From Cyanobacteria bacterium REEB67 (GTDB lineage Bacteria; Cyanobacteriota; Vampirovibrionia; Obscuribacterales; Obscuribacteraceae): a stretch of DNA of 35,819 bases. The translations under genes were made by a program, and so were the position numbers. The notes beneath the pieces were generated by a model. It saw only the letters and a list, made by a program, of their open reading frames with translations, made no database searches and had not been told where the DNA came from. The stretch covers positions 1-35,819 of the forward strand of contig JAGXAB010000067.1 of NCBI GenBank assembly GCA_018971775.1. The letters run 5' to 3'. This document shows positions 32,781 through 35,819 of the stretch, in pieces; positions within the stretch are counted from its first letter, which is position 1, and each line of letters starts with the position of its first letter.

Positions 32781-33179
32781 ATGGTGGTTGAAAGTGAAAA
32801 TATTGTGGACAAAACTGTTCTGGTCGTGGACGACACGGCCCTGAGCCGTATGGGCACGGTGGCGCAGGTCGAAGAGCTCGGCTTCCATTGCGATCAGGCC
32901 GATGGTGCTGCTGCGGCGCTGAGCCTGCTCAAATCAAACACGTATGCCCTAATTCTTATGGATTATCACATGCCGGAAATGGACGGCATCGAATGCACGC
33001 GCAAGATTCGCGAAGCTGAAAGTGGTTCATCTTTTGCCGTGCCTATCGTTGCCCTCACCAGCGATGTTGATGTCGAGCTTGAATCGCGCTGTATGGCTGC
33101 GGGTATGAACGGCTTTCTCCATAAAAACTGCAGCAGTGAATCCCTGGCAAATGTAGTGAAAAATTTCGCCCATCTCTGA
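32781..33179 (+). CDS. Single-domain response regulator
   Basis: CheY-like receiver of 132 residues without output domain. Asp17-Asp18 (LVVDDTA), acceptor Asp61 in LMDYHMPEMDG, Thr93 in ALTSD and Lys115 in FLHKN are present. The residue after the Lys is Asn instead of the usual Pro, a common minor deviation. The start is the ATG at 32781 with AGGTGG five bases upstream; in-frame GTG codons at 32772 and 32778 overlap that site. It lies between the two paralogous coiled-coil membrane proteins, converging on paralogue B with about 30 bases between stops. The context suggests, without proof, that it relays signals to or from that pair. Confidence 0.88.
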   Translation: MVVESENIVDKTVLVVDDTALSRMGTVAQVEELGFHCDQADGAAAALSLLKSNTYALILMDYHMPEMDGIECTRKIREAESGSSFAVPIVALTSDVDVELESRCMAAGMNGFLHKNCSSESLANVVKNFAHL

Positions 33180-33210
33180 TTCAGGCGCAGAAGGCTGAGA
33201 GGCCGTTCTA

Positions 33211-33960
33211 TTATTTGCCGCCGGTGGCCACTAAAGTCTTATCGTCCGAAGCCGGAGATGCCTGTTTCGTTTTTAGTAGCTTCTCTTTGTGCCGATAGAT
33301 ATACATCGCCGCGATTGGCGTGCCGAAGGTAACGGCGAGCGTTGCGGCGATGATGGCGTAGAGTACCCAGCGCAATCTGACCTGTAACTTTTCCAGCGGC
33401 TGAGCAACACCGACAAGTGGCTTTTGAATCGTCAGGATTGGTTTCTTCAAATCATTAACGTCTTTGCGCATGCCGGCAAGATCTTCTCGCACGCCTGACA
33501 TTTGGGATGTGACGCCGTCCACCTGGCCTTGCATATGCTCCATTGTGGCATTGACGCTGGTCATATGTTTTTCCAGATTAATCATAGGCGGATGAAGCGC
33601 GGCGACCGGACCTTCCATTTTCATTAGTTGTTGTTCGATCTGGACGCTCATCGCGCCAAGCTCTTCGACCGGACGCAGCAGTTTTTTAATCGGGTGAAAG
33701 CCTTTAATCGGTGGAAGCTGAGGCGGTTCAAGCTCGTTGGGCGCGACCTTCACACCGGGGATTTGATTGACTGCGGCGGCGGTGGTTTTGGCTTGCTGAT
33801 TATTTTTTGATTGATTGTCTTTGGCTGCAACTTCCGCAGGCACCACCTTGCTGTCAGCCGTCGCACCGGGCAGACAGATTCCGACTGAGCCTGTGCTGGC
33901 CAGCAAAAATGTAATCGGGATGAGTTTCTGAGCCGCCGCTATCTTCATCGCTAGCACCAT
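33211..33960 (-). CDS. Exported coiled-coil single-TM protein, paralogue B
   Basis: Paralogue of the protein at 31439-32134, with 249 residues. A signal peptide covers about 5-35 (KLIPITFLLASTGSVGI). A Gln/Lys/Ala-rich spacer leads to PPIKGFHPIKKLLRPVEEL (about 83-101), the counterpart of PPIHGWHPIKRALQPIESL in paralogue A. The helical region matches in order: MKMEGPVAALHPPMINL, GVREDLAGMRKDV, and the three Pro heptads KKPILTI, QKPLVGV, AQPLEKL (about 172-192). A membrane helix follows (about 199-221), then IYRHKEK and a short tail. An ATG at 33948 is an alternative start. The spacer and tail differ most between the paralogues, suggesting the core is the functional part. No known family was recognised. 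Confidence 0.7.
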   Translation of the reverse strand: MVLAMKIAAAQKLIPITFLLASTGSVGICLPGATADSKVVPAEVAAKDNQSKNNQQAKTTAAAVNQIPGVKVAPNELEPPQLPPIKGFHPIKKLLRPVEELGAMSVQIEQQLMKMEGPVAALHPPMINLEKHMTSVNATMEHMQGQVDGVTSQMSGVREDLAGMRKDVNDLKKPILTIQKPLVGVAQPLEKLQVRLRWVLYAIIAATLAVTFGTPIAAMYIYRHKEKLLKTKQASPASDDKTLVATGGK

Positions 33961-34026
33961 GGAAGAGGTTTATTGGACAATCGACCCTGAACAGGATGCG
34001 CTCCACTTCAATGTTAGTGGCATTAA

Positions 34027-34344
34027 TCAGGCGATCTCTTCAGATGTTGGCGACATATTAGTCATGTTCTGCAAGTTGGCAGCACCGCTCTCTTTGGCCT
34101 CTTGCAAGTAGATCTCGCACTGTTTGACCAGTCGCGAATAACGCATATTTAGTCCGGTGGCGATTTTATTTACTGTGCCAAAGCTCGGATGTCTCTTGCC
34201 TCGCTCCAGATCGCTGATAAAAGAACGGTCCACTCCTGACTTGGTGGCCAGCTCGGTTTGAGTCATGTCTATCTTCTTGCGACGTTGAATAATAACTCTA
34301 CCAAGGCAAGCGTATAAATCATCATAATCTGGCGCGAATGACAT
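34027..34344 (-). CDS. XRE-family HTH regulator
   Basis: DNA-binding protein of 105 residues with a Cro/CI-type helix-turn-helix: LGRVIIQRRKKIDMTQTELA then KSGVDRSFISDLERGKRHPS (about 14-54), then TVNKIATGLNM. The start is firm: GAGGAG lies six bases before this ATG, whereas the open frame extends 30 more codons without a ribosome site. The C-terminal 35 residues are polar and may carry a dimerisation or sensing element. Its leader contains a (GAG)10 tract about 150 bases upstream. Targets are unknown; the close downstream coiled-coil gene (gap about 65 bases, same strand) may be in the same unit. Confidence 0.85.
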   Translation of the reverse strand: MSFAPDYDDLYACLGRVIIQRRKKIDMTQTELATKSGVDRSFISDLERGKRHPSFGTVNKIATGLNMRYSRLVKQCEIYLQEAKESGAANLQNMTNMSPTSEEIA

Positions 34345-34492
34345 GTGGTTCTCCTCGTCGGCAACGGTCAACTGTTCTAACCATTCAAAATTTGTCTGTA
34401 GCTTTCTAACCCAATCGAATGACAATAAGGGCAATTTGTTCCAAAATTTTTGCCGGCCCTGTTCAAAAATATTTCAATCAGCGACCAGCGAG

Positions 34493-34522
34493 CTCCTCCT
34501 CCTCCTCCTCCTCCTCCTCCTC
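34493..34522. repeat. (CTC)10 / (GAG)10 triplet tract
   Basis: Ten perfect CTC triplets, reading GAG on the sense strand of the XRE gene, end about 150 bases upstream of its start codon. GAGGAG is also the ribosome-binding sequence of that gene. Such tracts are prone to slippage and could vary in length between cells. Confidence 0.9.
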
Positions 34523-34528
34523 TCAGTC

Positions 34529-34549
34529 AAGGGGCAAGGGGCAAGGAGC
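34529..34549. repeat. Three 7-bp direct repeats
   Basis: AAGGGGC, AAGGGGC and AAGGAGC lie in tandem, a few bases from the CTC tract. The first two are identical. They may be a binding site or just low-complexity sequence. Confidence 0.6.
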
Positions 34550-34656
34550 ATTAGGCTGGCAAGGCCGGTAAAATTTGCAACTGGCGATGTCGGCCAGAAC
34601 CGCTAATGGCCATCTACTTTAGTATGTTAAATTGCGCACAAATGGATCGCTGTCTT

Positions 34657-35421
34657 TTAATGTCCGAAAACCTTGTCGGTCGCTTCGCACATCCTGGTAT
34701 AGCAACTGCAACATTGTTGTTCGAGGGTCGGGCGGTCTAGGATATCCACTTTGCCGCGCACATATTTGATCAGCCCTTGTTCGGCGAATTTCCCGGCAAC
34801 GGCATTGACTCCGGTGCGTGAAACTCCGAGCATGTTAGCTAGAAATTCTTGAGTCAAAATCATCTGCTCTCTGTCGCAGCGATCGTGCGTTAAGAGCAGC
34901 CAGCGGGCCAGTCTTTGTTCGGTCGAATGGGTGCGATTGCAGCCCGTATTGATGGCGATTTGCTCAAATAGCATCATGATATAGCGGTTGCAGAGCTTAG
35001 ATAGTTCTATATGTTCTTTGAGCAGCTCTTTGAAGCGTGCTGCTGGTATTCGCCAGCACATTGACGGCACCTGGCAAAAGGCGAGCTCGCCGACCGTAGC
35101 CACGCCTAGCAGGACAGGCAAGCCAATCAAGCCTTCTTTGCCGACGCTGGCCAACTCTACGAGTTTCCCGCCTTCCATCGGCATCAATAGCGATATGACG
35201 CCGCTATCTGGAAAATCCACATGTTCGACCGGTTGGAACGCTTCAATCACTGGTTCTCGCATATCCAGATGAACAGCTTCTGCAGACGACAAAATTTTAT
35301 TCCTGACTGTCGAAGGCAGGTGGCGCAGTATTAGATTTTTAGGTTCTGTCGTAGACAATGTAATCTCGTATGCGTTCAGTCGTGAGGATCTGCGGCTCTT
35401 GGCAGCGCGCGTGTCGTTCAA
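34657..35421 (-). CDS. Crp/Fnr-family transcription regulator
   Basis: Regulator of up to 254 residues. A cyclic-nucleotide-binding-type beta-roll lies at about 55-145 (VEHVDFPDSGVISLLMPMEGG, VELASVGKEGLIGLPVLLG). It lacks the canonical cAMP-binding Arg-Ser pocket I would expect in Crp, so the ligand is unclear. A long dimer helix (about 140-175) follows, then a winged HTH with LTQEFLANMLGVSRTGVNAVAGKFAEQGLIKYVRG (about 192-226). The tail carries a Cys cluster, CCSCYTRMC (about 236-244), not the N-terminal Fe-S cluster of Fnr. The start is uncertain: 35421 is a TTG with GAAGG directly before it, and no ATG occurs until residue 54, which would be inside the beta-roll. Nothing adjacent shows its targets. 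Confidence 0.85.
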   Translation of the reverse strand: MNDTRAAKSRRSSRLNAYEITLSTTEPKNLILRHLPSTVRNKILSSAEAVHLDMREPVIEAFQPVEHVDFPDSGVISLLMPMEGGKLVELASVGKEGLIGLPVLLGVATVGELAFCQVPSMCWRIPAARFKELLKEHIELSKLCNRYIMMLFEQIAINTGCNRTHSTEQRLARWLLLTHDRCDREQMILTQEFLANMLGVSRTGVNAVAGKFAEQGLIKYVRGKVDILDRPTLEQQCCSCYTRMCEATDKVFGH

Positions 35422-35819
35422 CCTTCGATCATCACTATGGCAGTAAATACTCGCATAATTCTCAACTTACGTATGGCAAATAAGTTATGTATATTGGGTA
35501 TGACCAGTTTGAACACAAGATAGACATGTCCAAAATGGTCACAGCTTTTGGCGGTCCGCCAGGGCAGCCATTCTTTTAGTAGGGGGAGCGTTTTATTAGA
35601 CGTGAAATGAGCGCTTTTTTTTGTAAGTTTTGGGCCAAAAAGAGGTCTGGCTTTTGCGAGAAAAAACACTGTTTTATGGTGTCGCATTTGGTGGCATATT
35701 CGGTACCGAAACGCGATTGGGTGTTCCTACTGCCGCTTATATGCGCTATTTCGGGACTGTGAAAGTCTGCTCGTGCTCGCCGCTACTTGCCGCCCTTAAC
35801 AGGGCCGTTCGCGTTTTTG
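35422..35819. other. Right-edge non-coding stretch
   Basis: I see no supported gene. A minus-strand open frame of 89 codons (35418-35687) lacks recognisable content. A perfect 12-bp palindrome, TTCGGTACCGAA, lies at 35699-35710. The region should contain the promoter of the Crp/Fnr gene. Confidence 0.4.

Larger units (their letters stand above)
34345..34656. other. Intergenic stretch with triplet and heptamer repeats
   Basis: This spacer between the Crp/Fnr gene and the XRE gene, both leftward, holds no supported gene. It contains ten CTC triplets and three 7-bp repeats (separate entries) and presumably the XRE promoter. Confidence 0.5.

Noticed and set aside
35418..35687. Minus-strand open frame of 89 codons overlapping the Crp/Fnr start
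   Set aside because: No recognisable domain and no ribosome site seen; the four-base overlap with a TTG start is likely chance.

Overview
The window reads as a chromosomal segment of a double-membraned (Gram-negative type) bacterium with moderate GC. Two predicted outer-membrane barrels end in Phe, there are many cleavable signal peptides, and complex signalling proteins are unusually dense (two hybrid histidine kinases, one degenerate kinase, one Ser/Thr kinase, two lone receivers, four HTH regulators). The mix of a BBP2-type barrel, a very large glycine-rich beta-strand protein, a RedB-like thioredoxin-fold protein and a Pkn-type kinase with an LRR ectodomain recalls environmental Melainabacteria/Vampirovibrionia such as Obscuribacterales. 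That placement is an inference from family content, not a phylogeny. No rRNA, tRNA, CRISPR array, transposase or phage gene was recognised.

Layout. 1-4.6 kb: a bestrophin-type channel converges on a DUF1223 thioredoxin-fold exported protein; a PAS/hybrid histidine kinase follows. 4.6-10.6 kb: one exported protein of about 1990 residues (minus strand), a beta-solenoid-like N-terminal third followed by a Gly-rich repeat body. 10.8-11.8 kb: a secreted YncE-like beta-propeller on the plus strand. 11.9-21.8 kb: a long minus-strand run, in transcription order KimA-like K+ transporter (split by a frameshift), outer-membrane MetA-type transporter protein, cytochrome P450, RedB-like protein, hybrid histidine kinase, Ser/Thr kinase with LRRs. 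The last three form a tight unit (13-nt overlap, then about 31 nt). 21.9-25.5 kb (plus): a zinc-ribbon orphan, a BBP2 porin and an exported protein with an internal duplication. 25.5-28.4 kb (minus): an exported orphan and a sensor kinase lacking the phospho-acceptor His. 28.8-30.5 kb (plus): an ArsR-type regulator, a GH43-like glycosidase and a 41-residue membrane microprotein. 30.5-34 kb: a relic of an Nramp metal transporter behind a single-domain response regulator, then two paralogous coiled-coil, single-TM exported proteins flanking a small Cys protein and a second single-domain response regulator. 34-35.4 kb: an XRE regulator and a Crp/Fnr regulator.

Together the region is a signalling and envelope neighbourhood: sensors and receivers without recognisable DNA-binding outputs sit among exported, outer-membrane and adhesin-like proteins. 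The most promising undescribed elements are the paralogous Pro-heptad coiled-coil membrane proteins around a lone receiver, the RedB/hybrid kinase/STPK-LRR operon, the His-less kinase, and the two-unit higher-order repeat in the giant Gly-rich protein. The KimA split and the Nramp relic show local gene decay or sequence error.
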